Shown here: piece by piece, positions 9,345 to 18,311 of the stretch
Numbering within the stretch: the first letter of the stretch is position 1
Layout of the letters: each line of letters starts with the position of its first letter
Assembly (NCBI RefSeq): GCF_025465275.1
Contig: NZ_JAODNK010000092.1
Location: forward strand, 36,012 to 100,011
Length of the DNA stretch: 64,000 nt
Direction of reading: 5' to 3'
DNA from: Nocardia sp.
Lineage (GTDB): Bacteria > Actinomycetota > Actinomycetes > Mycobacteriales > Mycobacteriaceae
The notes under the pieces: generated by a model
What the model saw: only the letters and a program-made list of their open reading frames with translations
Told to the model about the DNA's origin: nothing
Database searches by the model: none
Translations under genes and position numbers: made by a program

Positions 9345-10982
9345 ATGTTGAGCACAATGCAGGATGAGTCGCTGTCGCTCGCAACGCTGTTGCGGTACGC
9401 GAGCACGGCGCACGCGGACTCCACGGTATCCACCTGGACCGGCACCGAATCGCGTGTCATGACCTACGGCGAGGTCGGCCGGCAGGCCGCGAAACTGGCG
9501 CATGCTCTGCGCGCGCTGGGAATCGACGTGGGGGACCGGGTCGCCACCTTCATGTGGAACAACAATGAGCATCTGGTGGCCTATGCCGGTGTTCCGGCAA
9601 TGGGTGCGGTTTTGCACACGCTGAATATCCGGCTCTTCCCGGAGCAATTGGTATTCGTGGCGAACCACGCCGAAGATCGAGTTGTCATCGTCGACGGCAG
9701 CCTGGTGCCACTCTTGGCCGCCCAACTGCCGCACCTGAAAACGGTGCGCCACGTCATTGTCGCCAATGGTGACGGGGCCGCACTGGACGCACCGGAGGGC
9801 ATCGAAGTACACAGCTACGACGCCCTGCTCGCCGATCAACCGGATACGTACGCGTACCCCGAGATCGACGAACGATCCGCCGCCGCAATGTGCTACACGT
9901 CGGGAACGACGGGAGATCCGAAAGGCGTGGTGTATTCGCATCGCTCGAACTGGTTGCACGCGATGCAAGCATGCAGCGGCAATGGAATGGGACTGGCCGC
10001 CGCGGACACCGTCCTGGCCATTGTGCCGATGTTCCATGCCAATGCCTGGGGCATCCCGTACGCGGCCTTGATGTCCGGGGCGTCGGTGCTGATGCCCGAC
10101 CGATTCCTGCAGCCCGAACCACTGCTGGCGTTCATGGCCGCCGAACGGCCGACCTTCGCGGGGGCCGTGCCCACGATCTGGAACGGCGTGCTGGGCGCGC
10201 TCGAGGCGAAACCACAGGACATCACCCACCTTCGTGAGGTCGTTGTCGGCGGCTCCGCGGTCCCGCCCTCGCTGATGCGAGCGTTCGAGGACAAGCACGG
10301 CGTGCGAATCCTGCACGCCTGGGGCATGACCGAGACATCGCCGCTGGGCAGTGTCGCGCGCCCGCCCGCCGGTACGACCGGAGAGGAGGCGTTCGCCTAC
10401 CGGATCACCCAGGGCCAGTTCCCGGCGGCCGTGCGAGCGCGGCTCGTCGACGACAGTGGCGCGGTGCTGCCCCACGATGGAAGAGCGGTGGGCGAGTTGC
10501 AGGTTCGCGGGCCGTGGATCACCGGCGCGTACTACGGACCGGACGGCGCGGTGGTCGACGCGGACAAGTTCCAGGACGGCTGGCTGCGTACGGGCGATGT
10601 CGGCCACATCAGTCCCGACGGCTACCTGACACTGGTCGACCGGTCCAAGGACATCATCAAGTCCGGTGGCGAATGGATCTCCTCTGTCGATCTGGAGAAC
10701 GCCGTCATGGGGCACCCGGACATTGTGGAAGCGGCCGTCTTCGGCATTCCCGACGCGAAATGGGATGAGCGCCCGGTTGTTGCGGCGGTACTGCGCGACG
10801 GCGCCACCGTCGCACCCGCGGCGCTGCGCGAATTCCTGACCGGCAAGGTCGCCAAATGGCAGCTACCCGAACACTGGACGTTCATTCCCGAGGTACCCAA
10901 GACGAGCGTCGGCAAGTTCGACAAGAAGGCGCTGCGCGCGCAATTCGCCGACGGCGGACTGGAAATCACCACTCTCGGGTGA
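9345..10982 (+). CDS. acyl-CoA ligase (FadD-like, AMP-forming)
   Basis: A 545-residue ANL-superfamily enzyme. ATG 9345 is preceded by AGAAGGAGCT. The P-loop-like motif YTSGTTGDPKGV, the WGMTE core motif (A5), GWLRTGDVG (A7) and the C-terminal Lys in KTSVGKFDKKALR are all present, so it should be active. The length and LNIRLFP region fit medium/long-chain fatty acyl-CoA synthetases. It is the last gene of the esterase operon, activating the acid formed by the aldehyde dehydrogenase for beta-oxidation. A GC-rich hairpin follows its stop. Confidence 0.9.
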   Translation: MLSTMQDESLSLATLLRYASTAHADSTVSTWTGTESRVMTYGEVGRQAAKLAHALRALGIDVGDRVATFMWNNNEHLVAYAGVPAMGAVLHTLNIRLFPEQLVFVANHAEDRVVIVDGSLVPLLAAQLPHLKTVRHVIVANGDGAALDAPEGIEVHSYDALLADQPDTYAYPEIDERSAAAMCYTSGTTGDPKGVVYSHRSNWLHAMQACSGNGMGLAAADTVLAIVPMFHANAWGIPYAALMSGASVLMPDRFLQPEPLLAFMAAERPTFAGAVPTIWNGVLGALEAKPQDITHLREVVVGGSAVPPSLMRAFEDKHGVRILHAWGMTETSPLGSVARPPAGTTGEEAFAYRITQGQFPAAVRARLVDDSGAVLPHDGRAVGELQVRGPWITGAYYGPDGAVVDADKFQDGWLRTGDVGHISPDGYLTLVDRSKDIIKSGGEWISSVDLENAVMGHPDIVEAAVFGIPDAKWDERPVVAAVLRDGATVAPAALREFLTGKVAKWQLPEHWTFIPEVPKTSVGKFDKKALRAQFADGGLEITTLG

Positions 10983-11011
10983 GGATTTCCATCGCTGGAG
11001 AACCGACAGCG

Positions 11012-11032
11012 CCCGGGCCGCCGCGGCCCGGG
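11012..11032. terminator. GC-rich hairpin after acyl-CoA ligase
   Basis: CCCGGGCCG, a 3-base CCG loop and CGGCCCGGG form a perfect 9-bp stem 30 bases past the ligase stop. There is no T run, as is common for actinobacterial terminators. The rest of 11033-11193 holds no gene that I can support. Confidence 0.65.
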
Positions 11033-11209
11033 TGAGCTGGCCGTATCCACTCCGGGCAGGGACCGGACGGTACTTTCCTGGGAGTCGTTCACAGTTTCGG
11101 GTGATATCGTCTCGCCGCCGCAGAGGGCACATGCGGCCGGCGGTTTCGGACCGGGACGAATCGGGACGGGACCGCGCGCCGGAGAGATCGCGTAGGAGGC
11201 TCGGTTCTG

Positions 11210-11968
11210 TTGCACGGCAATACTTCCTGGACTGCTGGTGGACAATCGGGTGCACACCGGAAACCACCGGCTATCACCATTTTGAAGGGTCGCGCGGTCA
11301 TCGCCGCGGTGGCCGCCGGGGCGGCGGTCGCTGCCGGGCAGGCCGGTCTGCAAGACGTGGGCGGGCACAAGACCACCACGGCTGCCGGACCTTCGACACT
11401 GGAGATTGCCGCCCTGCAGCCCGCGGCTCTCACCGGTACGGACGCGCACTTCCCGGAGATCCTGGATGCCGCCCAGCCGGAGGATCCCGCCCAATACCAG
11501 GACATTCTGGCGAACGGCCAGCAGTTCGAGGCCGATATCGCGGCCCGGGCGGCCTCGAAACTGCGTCCGCTCTTCGTGAAATTCGCCTCGGGTACCTTCA
11601 CCTCCGGATTCGGAACACGCTGGGGCGCAGAGCATCTGGGCGTGGATGTCGCCGCCCCGATCGGAACTCCCATCTACGCCATCATGGATGGCAATGTCAT
11701 CAGCGCGGGACCGGCCGACGGCTTCGGCATGTGGGTCCGGCTGCAGCACGACGACGGCACCATCACCGTCTACGGTCACGTGGACACCGCGACAGTCTCT
11801 GTGGGCCAGCGGGTCCTGGCCGGCGACCAGATCGCCACGGTCGGCAATCGCGGCTTCTCCACCGGCCCGCACTGCCATTTCGAGGTGTGGCTCAATGGCG
11901 CCGACAAGATCGATCCGCTGCCCTGGCTCGCCAGCCGCGGTATCTCCCTCGGACCGGAAATCGACTGA
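11210..11968 (+). CDS. M23 (LytM-type) metallopeptidase
   Basis: A 252-residue protein read from TTG 11210, chosen because AGGAGG sits at 11194-11199. A hydrophobic segment near residues 28-45 suggests a signal peptide or anchor after a short basic stretch. The C-terminal third is the M23 domain: FTSGFGTRWG, HLGVDVAAP (zinc His and Asp), and VYGHVD and HCHFEVW (HxH motif), with PIGTPIYAIMDGNV between. It should be a cell-wall peptidoglycan endopeptidase acting outside the membrane. It converges with the antiporter gene, leaving only 5 bases between stop codons. Confidence 0.85.
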   Translation: MHGNTSWTAGGQSGAHRKPPAITILKGRAVIAAVAAGAAVAAGQAGLQDVGGHKTTTAAGPSTLEIAALQPAALTGTDAHFPEILDAAQPEDPAQYQDILANGQQFEADIAARAASKLRPLFVKFASGTFTSGFGTRWGAEHLGVDVAAPIGTPIYAIMDGNVISAGPADGFGMWVRLQHDDGTITVYGHVDTATVSVGQRVLAGDQIATVGNRGFSTGPHCHFEVWLNGADKIDPLPWLASRGISLGPEID

Positions 11969-11973
11969 TCGCG

Positions 11974-13164
11974 TCAGGCGGTGCGGACGCGTAGCCGATC
12001 CGCACCGCGCAGTACCGGCTCGATCACGCGTGCGGCAATGGGTCCCAGCACTGCCATGATCAGAACATAGGTGGTGGCCAGTGCGGCGAACTCCGGGGGA
12101 ACGGCACCGGCGGTGACCGCGAGACCCGCGATGACTATGGAGAATTCGCCTCGTGCGACCAGCGCTGATCCGGCGCGTGCGCGACCGTAGCGCGAAGCCC
12201 CGGCGCGTTCGGCCGCCCACCAGCCGGTCGCGATCTTGGTCGCGGCGGTCACGAAGGCGAGCGTGAGCGCCCATCCGAGTACCGGTGGAATGCTGGACGG
12301 ATCGGTGCTGAGTCCGAACAGCACGAAGAACAGCGCGGCGAACAGATCCCGCAGCGGTTCCAGCAGTTTGGCGGCATTGTGTGCGGTGGAACCGGAGATG
12401 GCGATGCCGAGCAGGAAGGCGCCCACCGCGGCGGAAACCTGTAGTGACGAGGCCAATCCCGCAATCAGCAGGGCCGCGCCGAGCAGTTTGAGCAGGAAGA
12501 TCTCACGGTCGTCGCTATCGACGATCTTCGATACGAACTTGCCGAAGCGCAATGCGACCACCAGTACGACCGTCACCGTCACCAACGCGATACCGACGGT
12601 CTTCATCCCGGCCGCGAAGCCCGCGCCCGCCAGCACCGCGGTGAGCACCGGGAGATATCCGGCCATGACCAGATCCTCGAACACCAGAATCGACAGGATC
12701 GTCGGCGTCTCCCTATTGCCGAGGCGCCCCAGATCATTGAGCACCTTGGCGACAATGCCGGAGGAAGAGATATAGGTGACCCCGGCCATGGCGACCGCAC
12801 CCGTCGCACCCCAGCCCAGCAGCAGCGCCACCGTCACACCCGGCGCCGCATTGAGCACCAGATCCACCACGCCGGCAAGCCACGACGTGCGCAGGCCGGT
12901 GACCAGTTCAGTGGCGCTGTATTCCAGCCCCAGCAGCAAAAGCAGCAGCACCACACCGATCTCGCTGGCCAGTTCGATGAACTGATCCACGTGCTCGAGT
13001 CCGATCAAACCGCCGGTGCCGAACACCAGCCCGCCGATCAGATACAGCGGTATGGGCGACATTCCGATGCGTGCGGCCAGCCGTCCGAGCAACCCCAACC
13101 CGAAGAGCACCGCCCCCAGTTGGATCAGCGACAGTGCGGTTTCGTGAGCAACCACCGGACTCAC
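11974..13164 (-). CDS. cation:proton antiporter (CPA2/Kef family)
   Basis: A 396-residue integral membrane protein with about 11-12 hydrophobic helices. It shows the sodium/hydrogen-exchanger fold of the CPA2 family, with LLLLLLGLEYS, YISSSGIVAKVLNDLG and ILVFEDLVMAGYLP, the last containing the acidic residues expected in the transport helix. It lacks the C-terminal TrkA-N/TrkA-C nucleotide-binding domains of KefB/KefC. It starts at GTG 13164, overlapping the stop of a 31-codon ORF by the four bases GTGA, which suggests translational coupling. Confidence 0.85.
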   Translation of the reverse strand: MSPVVAHETALSLIQLGAVLFGLGLLGRLAARIGMSPIPLYLIGGLVFGTGGLIGLEHVDQFIELASEIGVVLLLLLLGLEYSATELVTGLRTSWLAGVVDLVLNAAPGVTVALLLGWGATGAVAMAGVTYISSSGIVAKVLNDLGRLGNRETPTILSILVFEDLVMAGYLPVLTAVLAGAGFAAGMKTVGIALVTVTVVLVVALRFGKFVSKIVDSDDREIFLLKLLGAALLIAGLASSLQVSAAVGAFLLGIAISGSTAHNAAKLLEPLRDLFAALFFVLFGLSTDPSSIPPVLGWALTLAFVTAATKIATGWWAAERAGASRYGRARAGSALVARGEFSIVIAGLAVTAGAVPPEFAALATTYVLIMAVLGPIAARVIEPVLRGADRLRVRTA

Positions 13165-13256
13165 CCGTCCGTCAGGATGGGCGCGGCGGTGCGCCCGTCG
13201 GTGGTGCCGTAGTTGCGTATGCGGAAACCGGATGTGTGTGTTGCTGCAATCTTCAC
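13161..13256 (-). CDS. 31-aa ORF coupled to antiporter start
   Basis: A short frame from GTG 13256 (VKIAATHTSGFRIRNYG...) ends in TGA that overlaps the antiporter GTG by four bases. Related antiporters are often preceded by a separate TrkA-C regulatory-subunit gene of about 160 codons. This ORF sits where that gene would be but is far too short, so it may be a remnant with a large internal deletion or a coupling leader. No domain can be recognised in it. Confidence 0.3.
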   Translation of the reverse strand: MKIAATHTSGFRIRNYGTTDGRTAAPILTDG

Positions 13257-13486
13257 GCCCCTACCTTAATCGGACAAATCGGTCAGTTTGACCAGTGGGG
13301 TCGAAGTGCGCACCTGCACGTGGTAGTGAACAACGCATGGGGGCAACACAATTGGGTCCGCTCAGGTGTTCCGAGACGATCCGAGGTCCGAGATCGGACT
13401 GTGCTCGAACGTGGCCGGGCGGGCAGGTGAACGGGAGTGGATTTCACATGGCATTGCCTGTTCACCTTCCGTATGGTTGCGATATC

Positions 13487-13498
13487 TTGGCTATACAA
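13487..13498. promoter_or_regulatory. GntR/HutC-type operator candidate
   Basis: TTGGCTATACAA is an imperfect palindrome of the TTGnnTAnnCAA form seen for HutC-subfamily GntR regulators. It lies about 85 bases upstream of the ABC substrate-binding gene. The 12-mer CTTGGCTATACA (13486-13497) recurs exactly at the start of the dioxygenase gene at 19973-19984. The rest of the 326-bp gap 13257-13582 shows no gene. Confidence 0.55.
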
Positions 13499-13582
13499 CT
13501 TTTGGGCCGAGTGTGTGTGCTGCTGCCGGGGGCGTTTTCGGTCCCCGGTCTCTGATGGAATGCCGGATCCAGGAGTTCGCTA

Positions 13583-14719
13583 GTGCGTATCGCAACTGCT
13601 CGCAATATTGGAATCTGTCTTGTCGCAGGGGCTTTGGTCCTCAGCGCAGGCGCCTGCACGAAGAAGTCGGAAACGTCCGCGGGTGGGGCCGCGACGGCGA
13701 CTTCGGCTGCGGATCTCGGAGGAATGGACGCGCTCGTGGCTGCGGCCAAGAAGGAGGGCACGCTGAATCTCATGGCGCTGCCCCGTGATTGGGCCGGGTA
13801 CGGCGCGCTGATGGACAATTTCGGCGCCAAGTACGGCATCAAGGTCAATGACGACAACCCCGGCGCCGCCAGCGCCGACGAGATCAATGCGATCAAATCG
13901 CTGAAGGGGCAGGATCGCGCGCCCGATGCGGTGGATGTCGGCACCTCATTCGCCATCAGCGGCGCCAAGGAGGGGCTCTACGCGCCCTACAAGGTGAGCA
14001 CCTGGGCCGATATCCCGGACTCGCAGAAGGATGCGAGCGGCACGTGGTACGGCGATTACGGCGGCTATATCTCCATCGGCTGTGATGCCGCGAAGGTCGC
14101 GGTGTGCCCGACGACCATCGCCGATCTGGCCAAGCCCGCGTACAAGGGGCAGGTCGCGCTGAGCGGTGACCCGCTCAAGAGCAACTCCGCACTGATGGCG
14201 GTATGGACCGCGGCCCTGGCGACCGGAGGGTCGGCGGACAGCATCCAGCCCGGTATCGATTTCTTCGGCAAGCTCAAGGCCCAGGGGAACTTCGTTCCGG
14301 TCAAGGCGACCGCGGCGACCGTGCAGTCCGGCGAGACGCCGATCATCATCGACTGGGACTACCTGAACGCCGGAATCGCCCAGTCGCTGGGCAATACGAG
14401 CGTGAAGTGGACCGTCGCGGTGTCCACCGACGCCTCCATCGGCGGCTATTACGCGCAGGCGATCAGCAAGACCGCACCGCACCCGGCCGCCGCGCGGCTG
14501 TGGCAGGAATACCTCTACAGCGATGAGGGCCAGAACGGTCTGCTCAAGGGCTTCGCGCGCCCGGTGCGCCTGCCCGCCATGCAGAAGGCCGGCACCGTCG
14601 ATCCCGCACTGACCAAGGTGCTGCCGACCGCCAGCGACAAGGCCGTCTACCCGACGGACGATCAGGCCGCGAAGGCCAAGGACACGCTCACCCAGAACTG
14701 GGCGAACACCGTCAAATGA
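13583..14719 (+). CDS. phosphonate-type ABC transporter substrate-binding lipoprotein
   Basis: A 378-residue extracellular solute-binding protein of the iron/polyamine-like family 1. The N-terminus has a lipoprotein signal (LVLSAGAC, Cys near residue 25), so the mature protein is tethered outside the membrane. GALMDNFGAKYGIKV and GYISIGCDAAKV match the family that includes 2-aminoethylphosphonate-binding PhnS proteins. It overlaps the first permease gene by ATGA. With two permeases, an ATPase and a GntR regulator, and the C-P oxygenases converging on them, phosphonate binding is the best inference. Sequence alone does not separate this from other family-1 ligands. Confidence 0.8.
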   Translation: MRIATARNIGICLVAGALVLSAGACTKKSETSAGGAATATSAADLGGMDALVAAAKKEGTLNLMALPRDWAGYGALMDNFGAKYGIKVNDDNPGAASADEINAIKSLKGQDRAPDAVDVGTSFAISGAKEGLYAPYKVSTWADIPDSQKDASGTWYGDYGGYISIGCDAAKVAVCPTTIADLAKPAYKGQVALSGDPLKSNSALMAVWTAALATGGSADSIQPGIDFFGKLKAQGNFVPVKATAATVQSGETPIIIDWDYLNAGIAQSLGNTSVKWTVAVSTDASIGGYYAQAISKTAPHPAAARLWQEYLYSDEGQNGLLKGFARPVRLPAMQKAGTVDPALTKVLPTASDKAVYPTDDQAAKAKDTLTQNWANTVK

Positions 14720-15591
14720 GAACATCGGTTCGTTCAGCCCGGGCCCTCGGTTGGCTCGGGCTGGTCCCGTTCCTCGGCTACGTCGGTGTGTTCTTCCTCC
14801 TGCCCACCGGCGTGATCATGTACTCGGCCTTCCGAATTGGTGACGATGCGAATTCCTCCTTCGGGACCGCGAATGTCACGGCGGCACTGAAGGGCGCGTA
14901 TCTCACCGGGCTGAAGAACAGTGTCGTGCTGTCCCTGGTGGTCGCGATCATCGCCGCGGTACTGGGTGTGATTCTGGCGTACGCGATTACGAGCGGACGC
15001 GGGCAGACCCTGCAGCGCGTGGTGTCCACCAGTGCGGCCGTGCTCGCGAATTTCGGTGGGCTGCCACTGGCATTCCTGTTCGTCGCGGCGATCGGCAATG
15101 CCGGTGTGCTGACGAAACTGTTGCAGGATCATCTGGGCGTTTCCTTGCGTGACGATCTGCACCTGGATCTGTACTCCCAGGCCGGCGTGCAGTTCGTCTA
15201 CCTGTATTTCCTTGTGCCGCTGATGGTTCTGGTGATCACACCGGCGCTCGAGGGATTGCGGCCGGAATGGCGTGAGGCGGCCGAGAGCCTCGGTGCGCGG
15301 GGCTGGCAGTACTGGCGCTATGTCGCCGGACCCGCCCTGCTGCCGCACTTCCTCGGCAGCGTCGCGCTGCTGTTCTGCACATCCTTCTCCTCTTTCGCCA
15401 CGGCCGATGCGCTCACCAATGGCACGCTCTCGATCACGCCGCTGCAGATCGAGAGCGCCGTCTCCGGCAATGTGCTTGTCGGACAGGAGAATCTGGGCGC
15501 CGCCATGGCTCTGAACATGATCGTGGTCGTGGTGCCGCTCACCCTGCTCTACCAGTACATGCAGAACAGGACCTCGCGATGGCTACAGTGA
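14716..15591 (+). CDS. ABC transporter permease (phosphonate-type)
   Basis: A 291-residue inner-membrane permease with six predicted helices. The binding-protein-dependent transport motif (EAAESLGARGWQYWRYV, the EAA loop that docks on the ATPase) lies around residues 190-206. Its start overlaps the substrate-binding gene by four bases and its end overlaps the next permease by 13 bases, so it is part of one tightly coupled operon. It is likely one half of the transmembrane channel of the importer, equivalent to PhnU or PhnV of 2-aminoethylphosphonate systems. Confidence 0.85.
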   Translation: MRTSVRSARALGWLGLVPFLGYVGVFFLLPTGVIMYSAFRIGDDANSSFGTANVTAALKGAYLTGLKNSVVLSLVVAIIAAVLGVILAYAITSGRGQTLQRVVSTSAAVLANFGGLPLAFLFVAAIGNAGVLTKLLQDHLGVSLRDDLHLDLYSQAGVQFVYLYFLVPLMVLVITPALEGLRPEWREAAESLGARGWQYWRYVAGPALLPHFLGSVALLFCTSFSSFATADALTNGTLSITPLQIESAVSGNVLVGQENLGAAMALNMIVVVVPLTLLYQYMQNRTSRWLQ

Positions 15592-16466
15592 CCGATCCCG
15601 CGGCGGCGCTGGGCAGCCCGGCGGCGGCGCCGAATCCGCCGCGCCGTTCAGCACGCCGGGTATCACCGCCCACGGCCTACTGGCGCTGGATCGTGCTCGG
15701 TCTCGCCGCGATCTACTTCATCGGGCCGTTCGCGGTGGCGTTCTGGTTCACCATCCACGACAAGGGCGGGGTGAGTTTTCGCGTCTACACGCGAATCCTT
15801 TCCGCGAACGGGCTTTCCGGCACCCTGAGTACCTCGCTGATCCTCGGCCTGATCGCGGTGGTCATCACGCTGGTGCTCATGGTGCCGACAATGCTGCTGG
15901 TGCACTTGCGTTTACCCGCCGCGCGCACGCTGGTCGAGCTGTTGTCCCTGCTGCCGTTGGTGATTCCGCCGGTCGCCCTGGTGGTGGGTGTGCGCAGCGT
16001 GCTGTCGTGGGGCAATAACAGCGACTACGTCCAAGTGTCCCAGGTGTTCACGGCACTGCAGCAGCAGCCGCTGTCGCTGATTCTGGCCCTGGAGTACGTG
16101 GTGATCGCGCTGCCGTTCACCTTTCGTGCGCTCGACGCCGGAATCCGGGGTTCGCGCATCGACGTCCTGGTCGAAGCCGCGCAAAACCTCGGCGCCGGAT
16201 GGACGATAGTGATGTGGCGGGTGGTGCTGCCCACGCTGCGCACCGCACTGCTGAACGCGGCCTTCCTGACCTTCGCATTGGTCATGGGGGAGTACACCAT
16301 TGCGAAGATTCTCATCTTCCGCACCTTCCCGGTGTGGCTTGCACAGTCCGCCAATTCCGATGGCCAGTTGCAGGTCGCGCTGTCGATTCTGAGCTTGGTG
16401 CTCACCTGGCTCGTACTACTCGTAGTCGTCTCGATCGCCGGTCGATCACGAAAGGCTCCCCGATGA
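15579..16466 (+). CDS. ABC transporter permease (phosphonate-type)
   Basis: A 295-residue second permease. After a cytosolic Ala/Pro/Arg-rich N-terminus (about 30 residues) come six hydrophobic helices and the EAA loop VEAAQNLGAGWTIVMWRV. Its stop overlaps the ATPase start as ATGA. It should pair with the upstream permease to form the membrane channel. Confidence 0.85.
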   Translation: MATVTDPAAALGSPAAAPNPPRRSARRVSPPTAYWRWIVLGLAAIYFIGPFAVAFWFTIHDKGGVSFRVYTRILSANGLSGTLSTSLILGLIAVVITLVLMVPTMLLVHLRLPAARTLVELLSLLPLVIPPVALVVGVRSVLSWGNNSDYVQVSQVFTALQQQPLSLILALEYVVIALPFTFRALDAGIRGSRIDVLVEAAQNLGAGWTIVMWRVVLPTLRTALLNAAFLTFALVMGEYTIAKILIFRTFPVWLAQSANSDGQLQVALSILSLVLTWLVLLVVVSIAGRSRKAPR

Positions 16467-17533
16467 CCGCCCAGCCAGTCCCCGAGATCAGCAGCACCGC
16501 AGTCGGTTTCGTCGACGTGCACCGCCATTACGGCTCGGTGCGGGCCCTCGACGGTCTGAATCTGGATATCGAGCCCGGCGAATTCGTCGCGCTACTGGGT
16601 CCGTCCGGATGCGGGAAGACCACGGCGCTGCGGATTCTCGCCGGATTCGATCACCCGACCTCCGGCGAGATTCTCGTCGACGGGCGCGACGCGTCGGCCA
16701 TTCCGGCGAACAAGCGCGATATGGGCATGGTCTTCCAGTCCTACAGCCTGTTCCCGACCATGTCGGCGCTCGACAATGTCGCCTTCGGGCTCAATCTGCG
16801 TGGACGGCCCGCCAAGCGGCGCCGGGAGCGGGCGCAGGAGCTGCTCGATATGGTCGGGCTCGCCGAGCATATGGCGAAGTTCCCGCATCAGCTGTCGGGC
16901 GGGCAGCAGCAGCGCGTCGCTCTGGCGCGTGCGCTCGCGATCGCCCCGCGCGTGCTGCTGCTCGACGAGCCGTTGTCGGCGCTCGATGCGAAAGTGCGGC
17001 AGCAGTTGCGGGAGGAGATCCGGCGTATTCAACGAGAATTGGGTGTGACCACGGTCTTCGTCACCCACGACCAGGAGGAGGCGCTGGCCATCGCGGACCG
17101 GGTCGCGGTCATGCGCAATGGCCGGATGGAACAGTGCGCGAGTCCCGATCAGGTGTACCAGCGGCCCGCGACACCGTTTGTCGCCGAATTCGTCGGGACC
17201 ATGAACCGCATTCCGGCGACTGCGGTCGACGCCACCCATGTGCGGGTGGGGGAGCAGGTGCTGCTGTGTGACGGTGAGGCGACGTGCTCCGGTGAGGTGA
17301 CGGTGCTCGCTCGCCCGGAGGCGGTCCTGGTGCACGAATCCTCCGATGGCACAGCGATTGTAGAGGCCGGGACCTTCTACGGTGCGACCACCCGCCTGCG
17401 CCTGACCCGGGCCGACGGGACGCAATTGCTCGCGGATATCGCCAGCCATCGTGCGGGCGACCTGCCGCCCGGTACTCGTGTCGAAGTTTCGCTGCTCGAC
17501 CGGCCGGTGCTGCTGGCGGCGGAACCGAGTTGA
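16463..17533 (+). CDS. ABC transporter ATP-binding protein
   Basis: A 356-residue ATPase starting at ATG 16463; a longer upstream frame is shadow. Walker A GPSGCGKTT, Q-loop FQSYSLFP, signature LSGGQQQR, Walker B VLLLDEP and switch His in VFVTHDQ are all intact. A C-terminal TOBE-like domain (from about residue 245) is typical of polyamine, iron and 2-aminoethylphosphonate importers. It energises the two permeases encoded just upstream and lies 13 bases before the GntR regulator. Confidence 0.92.
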   Translation: MTAQPVPEISSTAVGFVDVHRHYGSVRALDGLNLDIEPGEFVALLGPSGCGKTTALRILAGFDHPTSGEILVDGRDASAIPANKRDMGMVFQSYSLFPTMSALDNVAFGLNLRGRPAKRRRERAQELLDMVGLAEHMAKFPHQLSGGQQQRVALARALAIAPRVLLLDEPLSALDAKVRQQLREEIRRIQRELGVTTVFVTHDQEEALAIADRVAVMRNGRMEQCASPDQVYQRPATPFVAEFVGTMNRIPATAVDATHVRVGEQVLLCDGEATCSGEVTVLARPEAVLVHESSDGTAIVEAGTFYGATTRLRLTRADGTQLLADIASHRAGDLPPGTRVEVSLLDRPVLLAAEPS

Positions 17534-17546
17534 ATAGAGTTGGCGT

Positions 17547-18311
17547 GTGACCACTGGACAGCCGAGGGTGCCGCGGTATCGGGAGATCGCCGAGCAGTTG
17601 CGCGAGGCGATCGAGAACGGTGAGTTCGCCGACGGTGAGTCATTGCCCTCGGAACACCATCTCGGCGAACGCTACGGCGTTTCGCGGGGCACCATTCGGC
17701 AGACCTTCGCCTATCTGCGCGCCTCGGGCATCGTCTCGTCGCGGCAGGGTGCACGACGGCAGGTGCTGCGTGGTCCACGCGCGCAACCGATGACCGAATT
17801 GCTCAGCTTCTCACGATGGGCGCGGAGCATCGGCGAGACGCCGAGCAGCCGCACCATCGGGACCGAATTTGTCACCCCCGCACCGGAGGTCCGGGAGAAA
17901 CTGGGTTTGACGCAGGGGGAGCAGGCTTTTCACGTCGAGCGGGTCCGGCTGCTGAGCGGGGCGGCGATCATGCTGGAGAGCACCTACTACCCGGAACGAC
18001 TCGCCGCGCCGATTCTGGCCATGGACCTCGACGCCGAGTCGATCACCGACAATCTCGAGGACTACGGCATCGTCTTCGTCGACGCCGAACATTCGATCGA
18101 GGCGATCGGCGCTACCGCGCGTACCGCGGAGCTGCTCGGAATCCACATCGGCACACCGCTATTGCGCACCATGCGCCGGACCACCGACCCGGCGGGTGAG
18201 GTGCTCGAGTGTTCGTTCGACACCTACCTCGGGTCGGCGGTCGCCTTCGTCGTGCGTAATTCGGTGGCCGCGGGTGCGGTCAGCCGGGTCAGATCGAAGG
18301 TGTCGCACTGA
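17547..18311 (+). CDS. GntR-family regulator (HutC subfamily)
   Basis: A 254-residue regulator with an N-terminal winged helix (about 1-75: LPSEHHLGERYGVSRGTIRQ) and a C-terminal UTRA ligand-binding domain (FHVERVRLL, MLESTYYP, ECSFDTY). HutC-type members such as PhnF and PhnR control phosphonate genes in response to phosphate or phosphonate. Its place at the end of the importer operon and the pair of TTGGCTATACA elements at 13487 and 19974 make it the likely controller of both arms of the cassette. Its 3' end overlaps the convergent HD-domain gene by 23 bases. Confidence 0.85.
   Translation: MTTGQPRVPRYREIAEQLREAIENGEFADGESLPSEHHLGERYGVSRGTIRQTFAYLRASGIVSSRQGARRQVLRGPRAQPMTELLSFSRWARSIGETPSSRTIGTEFVTPAPEVREKLGLTQGEQAFHVERVRLLSGAAIMLESTYYPERLAAPILAMDLDAESITDNLEDYGIVFVDAEHSIEAIGATARTAELLGIHIGTPLLRTMRRTTDPAGEVLECSFDTYLGSAVAFVVRNSVAAGAVSRVRSKVSH

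Noticed and set aside
9312..10715. 467-codon leftward frame opposite the acyl-CoA ligase
   Set aside because: It is a shadow of a gene with all ANL motifs; its translation is His/Arg/Gly-rich with no domain.
11033..11200. Possible c-di-AMP (ydaO-type) riboswitch before the M23 peptidase
   Set aside because: Such leaders often precede actinobacterial wall hydrolases, but I could not find the conserved paired blocks in this leader.
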